Virus record (IMG/VR): IMGVR_UViG_3300034417_000033
Span: 42,908-106,907 of that record
Strand: one strand, 5' to 3'
Length of the DNA stretch: 64,000 bases
Source: a virus
Of this stretch, positions 35,209 to 43,241 are shown piece by piece. Position 1 is the stretch's first letter, and the number at the start of each line of letters is the position of its first letter. The position numbers and the translations under genes were made by a program. Under the pieces are notes generated by a model. The model was not told the origin of the DNA. It saw only the letters and a program-made list of their open reading frames with translations, and made no database searches.

Positions 35209-35721
35209 TTAGTTATGTCCATAGCTAATGTTGCTGTGTAATATTAACTCGAGTGCGGAATGCAATGCTAATCCAGACAAATGCTGCTTTAACCAACGTG
35301 CTGCAAGTTTATTTACTATTTTTTCGTTCGCATAAATCTTGCCACGGCTTCTCGAATGGAGCCAAGCATGGTACGCCTCATGTGCCGCAGTTGCGACATC
35401 TTTTGCGTCACGGCTGTCCAAGTTAGGGACTCCGAGAGATCCTCCAATATCATCTGGGCTAGAATCATCACTGTTAAACAAAGGCCAAGGAGAAGAATAC
35501 ACATAATACTGGCCAGGGCTAAAATCTTCGTCATCCCTGACAATATTTTGTTTACCAAGTATATCACAAATAACATCGTACGATGTCCAATCTGTAGGTG
35601 CTTTTGTGTTATCTGATTTTTCATTATGTAGCCACTTTGTTTCTGGATCGCCATCCCAGCCTGCTCTTCGCATCGCATCGTCGGACAAATCATACTCTAA
35701 AAGGAGTTCGGTCAACCTCAT
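35209..35721 (-). CDS. HEXXH zinc metallopeptidase-like protein with capsid-targeting-like N-terminus
   Basis: 170 residues. AAHEAYHAWLH (His114, Glu115, His118) is a clear HEXXH zinc-binding motif; a downstream acidic residue in YANEKIVNKLA could be the third ligand. The N-terminus MRLTELLLEY ends in an L-x-E site like T4 capsid-targeting leaders. It lies inside the tail/head gene run and overlaps its neighbour by 4 bases. It may process virion proteins, or be packaged and injected. No known family name is assigned. Confidence 0.7.
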   Translation of the reverse strand: MRLTELLLEYDLSDDAMRRAGWDGDPETKWLHNEKSDNTKAPTDWTSYDVICDILGKQNIVRDDEDFSPGQYYVYSSPWPLFNSDDSSPDDIGGSLGVPNLDSRDAKDVATAAHEAYHAWLHSRSRGKIYANEKIVNKLAARWLKQHLSGLALHSALELILHSNISYGHN

Positions 35722-37088
35722 GGTTTTTTCCTAAACACATCTATCACGTCGCCAACTGCTGCTTTTGCTGTTGATGCGAACACCCTAGTTGCAACACCCT
35801 TGGTTTCACCAATTGCATTGTGGACTAGCTCCCTCTTAATATTTTGGACATTAATAGGATTTTTAAACTTACCAGTAAGAATACTTGCACCTACTGCATT
35901 ACCTATTTGTCCCGGAATGTCGTTAATGATGTTTCCGATATTCCGTTCTAAGTTGCCTAACACGCTCAAATCTGGCTTGCCTGGTAAACCAGTTACATTA
36001 ACTGCTGGCTCAAATGGATCTCTCCATCTCTCATGGAAGTCAGGCTTGTTAGGTGCATACCCATCCAATTCTGAAAATTGACCATATTGATACACACCCT
36101 TTGCCAACTCATCAAATATAGAATCAGTAAAGGCCATGTTGTAGTTCATGTATTGTGAACGTTCATACTCTATGCCGAACGTCATTTCTGTTAAATCGTT
36201 TTTATCATATCTTAACGTGTCATGCTTAAACGAAGTAATCCTAGGATTAATTAGCGTTACTGCGGAAAATCTTCCGCCATGAACTTGAAATATATCGATG
36301 TTTTTTATCAGTTGCTTATTGTTTTGTACAGTCTCCATATTATAGCCATATGAAGAATCAAAATCTATTTGCAACGTGTCGTCAGTATCTGGCGGTGTAG
36401 CATGTAAGTGCTTAATATCATATGAAGGTCCGCCTGTTTTTGGATCGGTTACTACTAAGTTATCTTTAAAATAATACTCGTAGTACATTTCCCAAAGACG
36501 CAATGTTTTTCCGTCAACAACATCGTGCATAGTTAATGCAATAGGTTCGTAATGCACTTTTGTTTGAGCAATACGCTTTCTATTGTATTGATTAAGAATC
36601 GTAGTATCTACAGTTGCTGATGGCATATCTACAGACTTAACTAACGGAATAAGCATTGCTTGCTCACTAGTATTTAAGTATCTCTGTACAAACTTAGTAC
36701 CGTTAGCACAGCGAACGTTATCGTTAAATATGAATCTTACAAAATACTGGAACGACAGTCTAGGAGTGTTATCTTGGTAGTAAGTGCTTTTAGTGCCAAA
36801 GTTCCAGGCTGCATGTTTGGAGTCGTCAAAATACGTTGTGCCTCCACCAAACAGCCCATTACCTAAACCACCCAATAATTTATGAGAAAGGTCATTGGCT
36901 AATTTCCCGCCAAGTTTCCCAATGTTATTTGCAACGTTAGTGCCAATATTGCCGACAGCGTTACCAAGGGCGTTTTGTCCAGTATCTATTAGACTAGCGC
37001 CTTTGGATTCTGCCGCACTTAAAAGACTGGCGCCCTTAGCCGAAATATCAGCTTGGGCTTGACTAAAGAGTTCACCAAATCCAGTCAT
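35718..37088 (-). CDS. Tail-tube-fold baseplate protein (gp48/gp54-like)
   Basis: 456 residues. The central region (about 110-330) has a tail-tube fold layout: LIPLVKSVDMPSATVDTTIL, then YNRKRIAQTKVHYEPIALT, then VDGKTLRLWEMYYEYYFKD. It resembles the tube protein just upstream and the T4 tube-initiating proteins gp48/gp54. Ala/Gly-rich amphipathic ends flank it. It probably caps the baseplate and starts tube growth. Assignment to gp48 or gp54 is not possible here. Confidence 0.75.
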   Translation of the reverse strand: MTGFGELFSQAQADISAKGASLLSAAESKGASLIDTGQNALGNAVGNIGTNVANNIGKLGGKLANDLSHKLLGGLGNGLFGGGTTYFDDSKHAAWNFGTKSTYYQDNTPRLSFQYFVRFIFNDNVRCANGTKFVQRYLNTSEQAMLIPLVKSVDMPSATVDTTILNQYNRKRIAQTKVHYEPIALTMHDVVDGKTLRLWEMYYEYYFKDNLVVTDPKTGGPSYDIKHLHATPPDTDDTLQIDFDSSYGYNMETVQNNKQLIKNIDIFQVHGGRFSAVTLINPRITSFKHDTLRYDKNDLTEMTFGIEYERSQYMNYNMAFTDSIFDELAKGVYQYGQFSELDGYAPNKPDFHERWRDPFEPAVNVTGLPGKPDLSVLGNLERNIGNIINDIPGQIGNAVGASILTGKFKNPINVQNIKRELVHNAIGETKGVATRVFASTAKAAVGDVIDVFRKKP

Positions 37089-37100
37089 TTAATATTCCTA

Positions 37101-37730
37101 TTATGCACTGAAGCCAGCGGAAGAAGCTACGCCTTTGAAGATATCTGTAATACCAGCCGAGAATGGATCTCCGCCAACTGTTGGAACAACACTTGCGCCA
37201 GCCAATTGAGTTGCGTTATCATAGCAAATTGTTAATTCATAAAGAGACTGTTTGCTATCTGCATAATCGCCTTCTTGTGTTTTAACTTCTGTTAACCAGC
37301 AACCTTCTACGTTCCAATACTCTAATGGATCACCGTGTGTACCATCTAAGGATTGAATTTCCAATCTGAACTTGTAATCAGCTGCGGAAATAGCACTTGT
37401 TTGTTCAAAGTGGTTAACTTGTTTCTGCATTTGCGCGCCTACTGCTGCTGCTACGCTGTTTTGCAAATCATCACGAATAGAAATAGTGATAGTGTTCCAC
37501 TTATGCTTTCCACCAATCTTAACGGTCGAATTGTAAGAATGTATTTCTACAGGGTCTTGTGTGTATGTTGGGCGAGCAACTTTTTCCACGTTTTGTGTAA
37601 GCTCTCTTAGTAGATCACCTTTGCCGAAACCGTCAAAAATAACTCTAAAGCGGTAGTTCAATTTCGGCATTAAAATGCCGCCTGGTCCGCCTACGGTTGG
37701 GTGAATACCAAATTTAGAAAAATCTGACAT
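37101..37730 (-). CDS. 19: Tail tube protein, T4 gp19 family
   Basis: 209 residues. PKLNYRFRVIFDGFG, RPTYTQDPVEIHSYNSTVKI, KHKWNTITISIRDD and the C-terminal ELTICYDNATQ follow gp19. It forms the inner tube through which DNA passes. GAAGGAG lies 7 bases before the ATG and a GATAAATA late element 37 bases upstream. It is separated from the sheath by an inserted nuclease gene. Confidence 0.92.
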   Translation of the reverse strand: MSDFSKFGIHPTVGGPGGILMPKLNYRFRVIFDGFGKGDLLRELTQNVEKVARPTYTQDPVEIHSYNSTVKIGGKHKWNTITISIRDDLQNSVAAAVGAQMQKQVNHFEQTSAISAADYKFRLEIQSLDGTHGDPLEYWNVEGCWLTEVKTQEGDYADSKQSLYELTICYDNATQLAGASVVPTVGGDPFSAGITDIFKGVASSAGFSA

Positions 37731-37767
37731 GTTCTTTCTCCTTCATATAAAGAATCTTTTCTAATAC

Positions 37768-37775
37768 TATTTATC
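37768..37775 (-). promoter_or_regulatory. Late promoter element GATAAATA
   Basis: Minus-strand GATAAATA 37 bases before the tail tube ATG. Confidence 0.68.
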
Positions 37776-37796
37776 AAATAATAGAAAATTTTTAAA

Positions 37797-38603
37797 CTAG
37801 CGATTTTGTTTGCAAGCAATGCGTTTTTGTATAATCACTTTCTTTAAATTCGCAACTGGCAATGCCACTTTCTTATCTAAATCATACTGTGTTGCTATTG
37901 CAAATCTAATACCAGTTAATAACTCAACTTCATTTACAGTAACTTGATATTTACTCAGATCGTTGCCAGTTGCCGTTTGTGGCATAATAAATGCGTATGC
38001 TTTTTTAGATCCTAAGTCAGCTACAATTTTATAAAATGCATCTGGAACAACAACATTATTTGGTCCTATTGTTTTAGACTCATCGCTGTACACTGGGCCT
38101 ACATAAATTAAAAAGTTATTATTTGATTCTACTGCCCAAGCTCTAATGTATGTCTCTAACAGTTTCCACGTGCCACGGTTTAATCTTGGAGTTTGCGGCG
38201 CCATATTTGTAAGTAGAAAACTTTGATCTTCTGTTTCTAAACTGTATGCTTGGTCTCCTGCAGGAATCTGATGGCCCATATCATATCCACTTTTTGCATA
38301 ATCAATAAGTTCTGCTCTGTCACCTTTTCGCAAACTATTGTCCGGAGCAAAATTATTTTTTCTAATTGCGCACCCAATGGAACTTTTTCCATCAGACACA
38401 TATGCTGACCAAATAGGGAGTTTTGCCTTAACATCATTAAGTGTAGCATACCCAGTTCTGCAAATTAACGTGCCTGATTTTCCAGACGGCAGACCAAACG
38501 GCAAGTGACTATTGCAATTGTTTGCGGGAAGTGGATCGGGCTGTTGCCAGGCGGTCGAAACGGAAGAAAATGCGAGTGCAAACAATAAACATAAGTATTT
38601 CAT
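37797..38603 (-). CDS. Exported DNA/RNA non-specific endonuclease (NUC family)
   Basis: 268 residues with a signal peptide (MKYLCLLFALAFSSVSTA). The NUC active site is present as DMGHQIPAGD (His111; usually DRGH) with the partner motif NMAPQTPRLNRGTWKLLE (Asn133, Asn142, Glu150). Several Cys residues could form disulfides after export. It probably degrades nucleic acid in the periplasm or outside the cell, for example incoming rival DNA. It is inserted between tube gene 19 and sheath gene 18. A GGTAAATA element lies 7 bases before the ATG. The Arg-to-Met change in DRGH is tolerated in some family members. Confidence 0.86.
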   Translation of the reverse strand: MKYLCLLFALAFSSVSTAWQQPDPLPANNCNSHLPFGLPSGKSGTLICRTGYATLNDVKAKLPIWSAYVSDGKSSIGCAIRKNNFAPDNSLRKGDRAELIDYAKSGYDMGHQIPAGDQAYSLETEDQSFLLTNMAPQTPRLNRGTWKLLETYIRAWAVESNNNFLIYVGPVYSDESKTIGPNNVVVPDAFYKIVADLGSKKAYAFIMPQTATGNDLSKYQVTVNEVELLTGIRFAIATQYDLDKKVALPVANLKKVIIQKRIACKQNR

Positions 38604-38634
38604 AGTATGTTATTTACCAGAAATTAAACCCAAC

Positions 38635-38658
38635 AAAAAAGGGCGCGAACGCCCTTTT
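38635..38658 (-). terminator. Intrinsic terminator after the tail sheath gene
   Basis: Minus-strand AAAAGGGCG-TTCG-CGCCCTTTT, a stem with a TTCG tetraloop followed by more T. It lies 14 bases past the sheath stop and separates it from the nuclease gene. Confidence 0.9.
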
Positions 38659-38672
38659 CATTTTATGCTATC

Positions 38673-41414
38673 TTAGCCAGCTAGGCTAGATCCAGTATTT
38701 TTAATACGGATCGGAATATAAATAAACTCGATCGCTTTTACTGGTTGGATTGCGATATCAATCCAAAGTTCGTTTCTATCAATACGATCTGGTGTGTTGT
38801 TGCTCTTATCGCACACAACCAAGAAGTCATACAAGCCACGCAATGTTACTAGGCTGCTTAACAAAGCATCATATGCAGACTTAGCATTGCCACGAGTAAT
38901 ATCATCGTTTGGTTCAAACAAGAAGCCATGGGATAATATATCTGCTTGGTAACGGATGAAGTTCAACAATCTTGCAACGTTGATTCTGTCCATTGCTGAT
39001 TCTGCAGAAGCACGAGTCTTCTGACCCCAAAGCACAATACCGCTGTTTGGAATAACACGGATTGGGTTGATGTTGTTAGTATAAAGAACATCACGCAAGC
39101 CTTGGTTCAAGCTAACTGCTGCAAATTCACCTTCAGCATTTACATAACCTACTGACGAAGCATTAGATACAACACCACGATTTAAACCAGCTGGAGCAAA
39201 CCATTGGTATGCAACTTGGTCATTATACGCAAGTGATCTAAGCGTCATGTGCGAAGCTGGAACAACAACGTTGGTTCCGTCTAAGTTAGTTGAGAAACCA
39301 CTTGGGTAGTAAATGCCCAAATACTCGTCTGCTGTGATCAAACCTTCATCGCCAGTTTCAGCAGCGTTGAATGCGTTTGTTGCCCAGTTGTGCAAATCTG
39401 TACCGTTAGCAGCTAAGTGGAACGGAGTATCACCAAGAACAAATGCAGTTTCTTTTCTGTCAATGTTCAATGAAACCATGTCGTCCATAAGCTCTGGATA
39501 ACCAGGAGTAGCAATCAAATTGTAGAATACTGATTCTGATCTGATGTCTTCGTTGTTTGCAATAGCTGCTTGAAGAGCTTTAACAACAATTTTCTTAACA
39601 GCAGCGTCGCCAGTTACTAAAGAACCATCAACTGCATTGCCGCTTTCGGAAACCCAACGATCGCCTACTAATTCGCCTTCAAATGTATAAGCTACAGTCC
39701 AACGCTTAACGTTTCTTGTAGAGTAACGTGTGTTGAATAACAACATTCCTGTTGGGTATGCAAGTGCATCAGGTGCATCAGCGTCAAGCACTGTTGCGGC
39801 GCTGCCAACAAACGGATTAGGAACAGTTGGTCTTGCATCAGCAAAAATTACACCTTTTGGAGAGGATTGATCTGTGTTATCAACAAGTCTCCAGCCAGTA
39901 GCAGTTTTAACATTAATGATTGGATAAGATGCAGTATCTGAAGTGTCAACCCATACGTCGCCAGTAGCTGCGCCGATCGGAGCACTTGGGGATACAACTG
40001 CAGGTTTTGCCAATTCTTTCCAAGCTCCAGCAGAAGCAATCATAATGTCAACTTTGTATGAAGGATCATACCAAAGTGTGCCATCTTCTAAATCGCCTGT
40101 TGGTTGTACATTGGACGCTTCATAAACAAGATTTTCCCAGTTGCTATATCTTCCGTCTGGGATTCCAATTGGGTCAGCTAAATCGTTAACAATAACCATG
40201 CTATTGCCAACCGAGTTCTCGAAAACCAGTTTATTGTCTATAACAATTGCAGTAATTTCGGCTGTGTTAAATCCAGTCCAAGCGTTAATTGCATCAGCAG
40301 CTTCTTGTGCTGTGGAAGTAGATGTCAAGCCAAGGGTTGCCAAATCAATAAGAATTGGAACGCCAGTGCTATCTGATATTCCAGCTTTACCAACACCGTA
40401 ATTCGTTAGTGTGGAACCCGGAGTATGCACAACTGTTCCGCCGTTGTGTATAAAGATTGGGTTTTGGTAAATGGTTAATACGTCTGTATCTCTATCAAGT
40501 CTGTAATTATAGTTAACATATGTTGAACCTGCTGTTAATGCAGACCCATATCCAATAATAGCTGCGTCGCCAGTGGCATAAGTTGGTGCAAGTACGTTAA
40601 CAAAAGATCCAGCTGTAGAATCATAATAACTAACATCAAAAGACAACTCTCTTAAATTAATCCAAAAATCGCCAGTAGATAATGCAGTGATATTATCTTC
40701 TCTAAGTGTTGGGTAAACATTTGAATATTGGATATCAATTCCTGGACCAGCATTAAAATCAGTTCCAGTCTTATCCATAACCTGCCAACCGGACGCAAAC
40801 TTTTTATAAATGGTGTTTTCTGTTCTAAAGTTTCCGTTGCCGTCTTCCACTCTACCTACAGTCACTGCGTGATTATAGTTGGATGGAACGCCCGATGGCT
40901 TAGCGTTTGAGTCTACTTCAGTAGTAACATAAAGAGGAACTTTGTTCCATGTATCAGTTGCGCCGTCAAACATGTAAAGGCCAAAACTGGATTTTGCCAA
41001 GTTCATCCAGAATGTACCTGGATTAGGATTAGCAACTGGTGGAACAGTTCTTGGTGCTAACTGACTTGTGTCAACGTCTGCTCTTAATACATAAGAAGCA
41101 TTAGAAATTCCTAAGAATGAATGATCAGCTAACAAGCCGTATTCGTTCAATGAATAACCGTGAAGTGAATTTCCTCCAACGGAGTAAAAGTTTGGTGTAC
41201 CGAAAGTTTGAAGCAACTCTCTTTGAGAAGCAACTAACCACAGTTTGCCAGCGTTTGCTTTTGTAGTACCAATTGCAATCGCGTCGCCTGCAGGTGTAAG
41301 TTTATCTTGCGCTGTTGCAATAATAACGAGAGGCACAGTCCCTGGTCCGGAACTTACATAAAATGACTCGTCTGTTACTGTAATAGCGGTTCCTGGTGAA
41401 ATAAGTGTCGCCAC
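38673..41414 (-). CDS. 18: Tail sheath protein, T4 gp18 family, with inserted modules
   Basis: 913 residues (T4 gp18 659), GTG start with AAAAGGAGG upstream. The N-terminus (PGTAITVTDESFYVSSGPGT) and C-terminal third (SGIVLWGQKTRASAESAMDR, then INVARLLNFIRYQA, then ELWIDIAIQPVKAIEFIYI) are typical sheath. The extra length comes from inserted modules recurring as NPGTFWMNL, STGDFWINL, EDGTLWYDP and ATGDVWVDT. It contracts to drive the tube through the envelope. An inverted repeat covers its ribosome-binding site. Confidence 0.95.
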   Translation of the reverse strand: MATLISPGTAITVTDESFYVSSGPGTVPLVIIATAQDKLTPAGDAIAIGTTKANAGKLWLVASQRELLQTFGTPNFYSVGGNSLHGYSLNEYGLLADHSFLGISNASYVLRADVDTSQLAPRTVPPVANPNPGTFWMNLAKSSFGLYMFDGATDTWNKVPLYVTTEVDSNAKPSGVPSNYNHAVTVGRVEDGNGNFRTENTIYKKFASGWQVMDKTGTDFNAGPGIDIQYSNVYPTLREDNITALSTGDFWINLRELSFDVSYYDSTAGSFVNVLAPTYATGDAAIIGYGSALTAGSTYVNYNYRLDRDTDVLTIYQNPIFIHNGGTVVHTPGSTLTNYGVGKAGISDSTGVPILIDLATLGLTSTSTAQEAADAINAWTGFNTAEITAIVIDNKLVFENSVGNSMVIVNDLADPIGIPDGRYSNWENLVYEASNVQPTGDLEDGTLWYDPSYKVDIMIASAGAWKELAKPAVVSPSAPIGAATGDVWVDTSDTASYPIINVKTATGWRLVDNTDQSSPKGVIFADARPTVPNPFVGSAATVLDADAPDALAYPTGMLLFNTRYSTRNVKRWTVAYTFEGELVGDRWVSESGNAVDGSLVTGDAAVKKIVVKALQAAIANNEDIRSESVFYNLIATPGYPELMDDMVSLNIDRKETAFVLGDTPFHLAANGTDLHNWATNAFNAAETGDEGLITADEYLGIYYPSGFSTNLDGTNVVVPASHMTLRSLAYNDQVAYQWFAPAGLNRGVVSNASSVGYVNAEGEFAAVSLNQGLRDVLYTNNINPIRVIPNSGIVLWGQKTRASAESAMDRINVARLLNFIRYQADILSHGFLFEPNDDITRGNAKSAYDALLSSLVTLRGLYDFLVVCDKSNNTPDRIDRNELWIDIAIQPVKAIEFIYIPIRIKNTGSSLAG

Positions 41415-41494
41415 TTTAAAACCTCCTTTTGATTTTAGCTAAAATAGTTTCTATACTTATTTATCGTTATCTTAGGAAAAGGAGGTGTTTTAAA
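41415..41494 (-). promoter_or_regulatory. RBS-sequestering inverted repeat in the sheath leader
   Basis: Minus-strand AAAAGGAGGTTTTAAA (41415-41430), which contains the ribosome-binding site, is complementary to an upstream TTTAAAACACCTCCTTTT (41477-41494), with 16 paired bases and a 2-base bulge. The late element at 41458-41465 lies in the loop, so late transcripts would lack the upstream arm. Confidence 0.78.
41458..41465 (-). promoter_or_regulatory. Late promoter element GATAAATA for the sheath gene
   Basis: Minus-strand GATAAATA 43 bases before the GTG at 41414, inside the loop of the RBS-sequestering inverted repeat. Confidence 0.72.
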
Positions 41495-41500
41495 CCGGGG

Positions 41501-41508
41501 TATTTATG
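41501..41508 (-). promoter_or_regulatory. Possible second late element CATAAATA
   Basis: Minus-strand CATAAATA 86 bases before the sheath start and upstream of the whole inverted repeat. A transcript from here would carry both arms. Confidence 0.4.
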
Positions 41509-41513
41509 ACATT

Positions 41514-42149
41514 TTAAGAAATAATTTTAGCTATAGAAAAAACCTGCTGTTTTAGATCATCTAGTGTCCCAGTGTTTGTTATTACATGGTCTGTCGGCAC
41601 AGCAAGCCAAGCCCATTCGCTGAAATGAACATCCGCGTATTTTTCTTCCATTGCAGCTTTTGCAATCTCGTTACCATTGACAGCTAGTGTTGCAATCTCT
41701 TCCCACTCAGGAGGATGCTTTCCTTTTACACGAATTATTTTGCCGCCCAAAGAACGAATGTGCTGCATTTCATTTGGAAATCTTGCATCACTAATTATGA
41801 TATTTTTATTACTAGATTCCATGAATCGCCGCTCAAATGTTAAGAGCCACATATCAGGATTAAAATGATCTCGAAGGGTATCTGTACCAATTAATTGCAT
41901 TGCTTTTCGTGGTGTGAATTTAGGAATCCCTAATTTATCAGACCACCACTTGTCAACAGTATTGCGCCATTCTCTGCTTTCAGGTGTGTCGCCTTCTAGT
42001 AAACTACGTTCCCAGCCAAACAAAGGCGCAACAATATCTTTTAGTGTTGCTGCAAAGCTGTCTCGCTCGTAGTTAAAGTTGTCTACAAAGAAATTTGCGG
42101 CAGTGTCTTTGCCGCTACCAATAAAACCAGAAATTGCAAGAAGTGTCAT
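41514..42149 (-). CDS. 1: Deoxynucleoside monophosphate kinase, T4 gp1 family
   Basis: 211 residues (T4 gp1 241). Walker A GFIGSGKDT (8-16), the DSFAATLKDIVAPLFGW lid region and the NIIISDARFPNEM motif are typical. It phosphorylates dNMPs to dNDPs for DNA synthesis. It has its own early-type promoter (TTGATA-17-TATACT), which fits an enzyme needed before the surrounding late genes. AAGGATAGCGT precedes the ATG. Confidence 0.9.
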   Translation of the reverse strand: MTLLAISGFIGSGKDTAANFFVDNFNYERDSFAATLKDIVAPLFGWERSLLEGDTPESREWRNTVDKWWSDKLGIPKFTPRKAMQLIGTDTLRDHFNPDMWLLTFERRFMESSNKNIIISDARFPNEMQHIRSLGGKIIRVKGKHPPEWEEIATLAVNGNEIAKAAMEEKYADVHFSEWAWLAVPTDHVITNTGTLDDLKQQVFSIAKIIS

Positions 42150-42177
42150 ACGCTATCCTTTTATTTTTATAAGAAGC

Positions 42178-42206
42178 AGTATAACACAACTTGCAACAAA
42201 TATCAA
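42178..42206 (-). promoter_or_regulatory. Sigma70-like promoter (TTGATA-17-TATACT) for gene 1
   Basis: TTGATA (42201-42206) and TATACT (42178-42183) on the minus strand, spacing 17. The TGA stop of the upstream virion gene lies within TTGATA. Confidence 0.78.
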
Positions 42207-42958
42207 CCAATAATAAAAGGCATGCCTCTATCAGAAGTAACAAATTGCAAAATCTCTTCCTCGAGCCTTTGCATTTCTGCGAGGCCTTCTTGTTTCAGTG
42301 CATCGCCATTTAATGTTACGTTTCCGTTCGGTCCTGGCAATCCGCTTGTAATTTTGCTTCTTGCTTCACCCAACATAAACTTAGACTGTGCTAACGCATA
42401 ATCTCTAATCCACGGTCCAGAATATGTGCCTGTAATAAGATCGTCTTCTGCCTTTGCCAAGTATACAGTAACCATCACTGTTTCTTCACCTTCAGGACGA
42501 CGCAGTAATGTTAACTTGTGGTCTGACTCATTCCAAATAAAGTTAATTTCAGAAGAGAAAACTCTTGCCAATGTTTCTTTATATTCGCTAAATAATTCCC
42601 ATGTTGCAAGCCCGCCAGTTTGACCCCATTGCAATAAGAAGTAATTGCTGAATGCTGCCTCAAATGGATCGAAGTTGATGCCACCGCCACCAATTGTCAC
42701 ACCTACGCCGCGGCGATAAATTTTTCGGATTTCTTGAACGTTTTCAGGAAGGTTATAAACGTTCTGATCTTCCTGAAGATTCATAAACATAGTATCTTCA
42801 TTTGTGGATCCATCAGAACGCTGTCTGTATCTTTGTATTGCTAGGGTAATTGCCAAATCTAAGTGTTCTGGGTCAAGCTCAACTTCTACCATGCCGATAC
42901 CAAGCATAAGCTGGATTTGTTTTTTGAGCGTGTGCCTTGCAGAAGTCATTGCTGTCAT
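42203..42958 (-). CDS. Conserved virion structural protein (neck/tail region)
   Basis: 251 residues. LGIGMVEVELDPEHLDLAIT, IRKIYRRGVGVTIGGGG, FDPFEAAFSNYFLLQWGQTG, WIRDYALAQSKFMLGEARSK and LNGDALKQEGLAEMQRLEEE form a pattern conserved in virion proteins of marine T4-like phages. A GATAAATA element lies 20 bases upstream. Position next to sheath genes suggests a neck or tail-terminus role, which is not proven. Confidence 0.78.
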   Translation of the reverse strand: MTAMTSARHTLKKQIQLMLGIGMVEVELDPEHLDLAITLAIQRYRQRSDGSTNEDTMFMNLQEDQNVYNLPENVQEIRKIYRRGVGVTIGGGGINFDPFEAAFSNYFLLQWGQTGGLATWELFSEYKETLARVFSSEINFIWNESDHKLTLLRRPEGEETVMVTVYLAKAEDDLITGTYSGPWIRDYALAQSKFMLGEARSKITSGLPGPNGNVTLNGDALKQEGLAEMQRLEEEILQFVTSDRGMPFIIG

Positions 42959-42978
42959 AGAAACCTCGTTGTTTCTAC

Positions 42979-42986
42979 TATTTATC
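42979..42986 (-). promoter_or_regulatory. Late promoter element GATAAATA
   Basis: Minus-strand GATAAATA 20 bases before the ATG at 42958. It touches the stop of the small gene upstream. Confidence 0.66.
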
Positions 42987-43240
42987 TAGTCTATCGAGTT
43001 GTATGGTGACGCTCCAGCTTCTCCTGGATTCTTTAACCTAAGTAAAAAAATCTCCTCTTCCGATAAGTTGAGTCCTTTGCAAAATTCATGAAAATCAGGA
43101 TATACATGGCCACAATATGCCCACACATAAAATTTACCAGATCTAGACACAAATGCTGGACCATCTAATCTGTGCAGGTCACCATTTTGATTTTTCCATC
43201 GAGTTCCGCCATTCCGGTCAACGGTCATGACTGACGCCAT
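42986..43240 (-). CDS. Small unknown protein with a DGPA motif
   Basis: About 84 residues. WKNQNGDLHRLDGPAFV and GKFYVWAYCGHVYPDFHEF recall short phage proteins with R-x-D-G-P-A repeats read as beta hairpins. The ATG at 43240 follows the previous stop by one base; a GTG at 43255 is possible. The function is unknown. Confidence 0.66.
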   Translation of the reverse strand: MASVMTVDRNGGTRWKNQNGDLHRLDGPAFVSRSGKFYVWAYCGHVYPDFHEFCKGLNLSEEEIFLLRLKNPGEAGASPYNSID

Positions 43241-43241
43241 G

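Noticed and set aside
41477-41494. Reading AAAAGGAGGTG at 41477-41487 as a plus-strand ribosome-binding site
   Set aside because: No plus-strand gene follows; the sequence is explained as the arm complementary to the sheath RBS.
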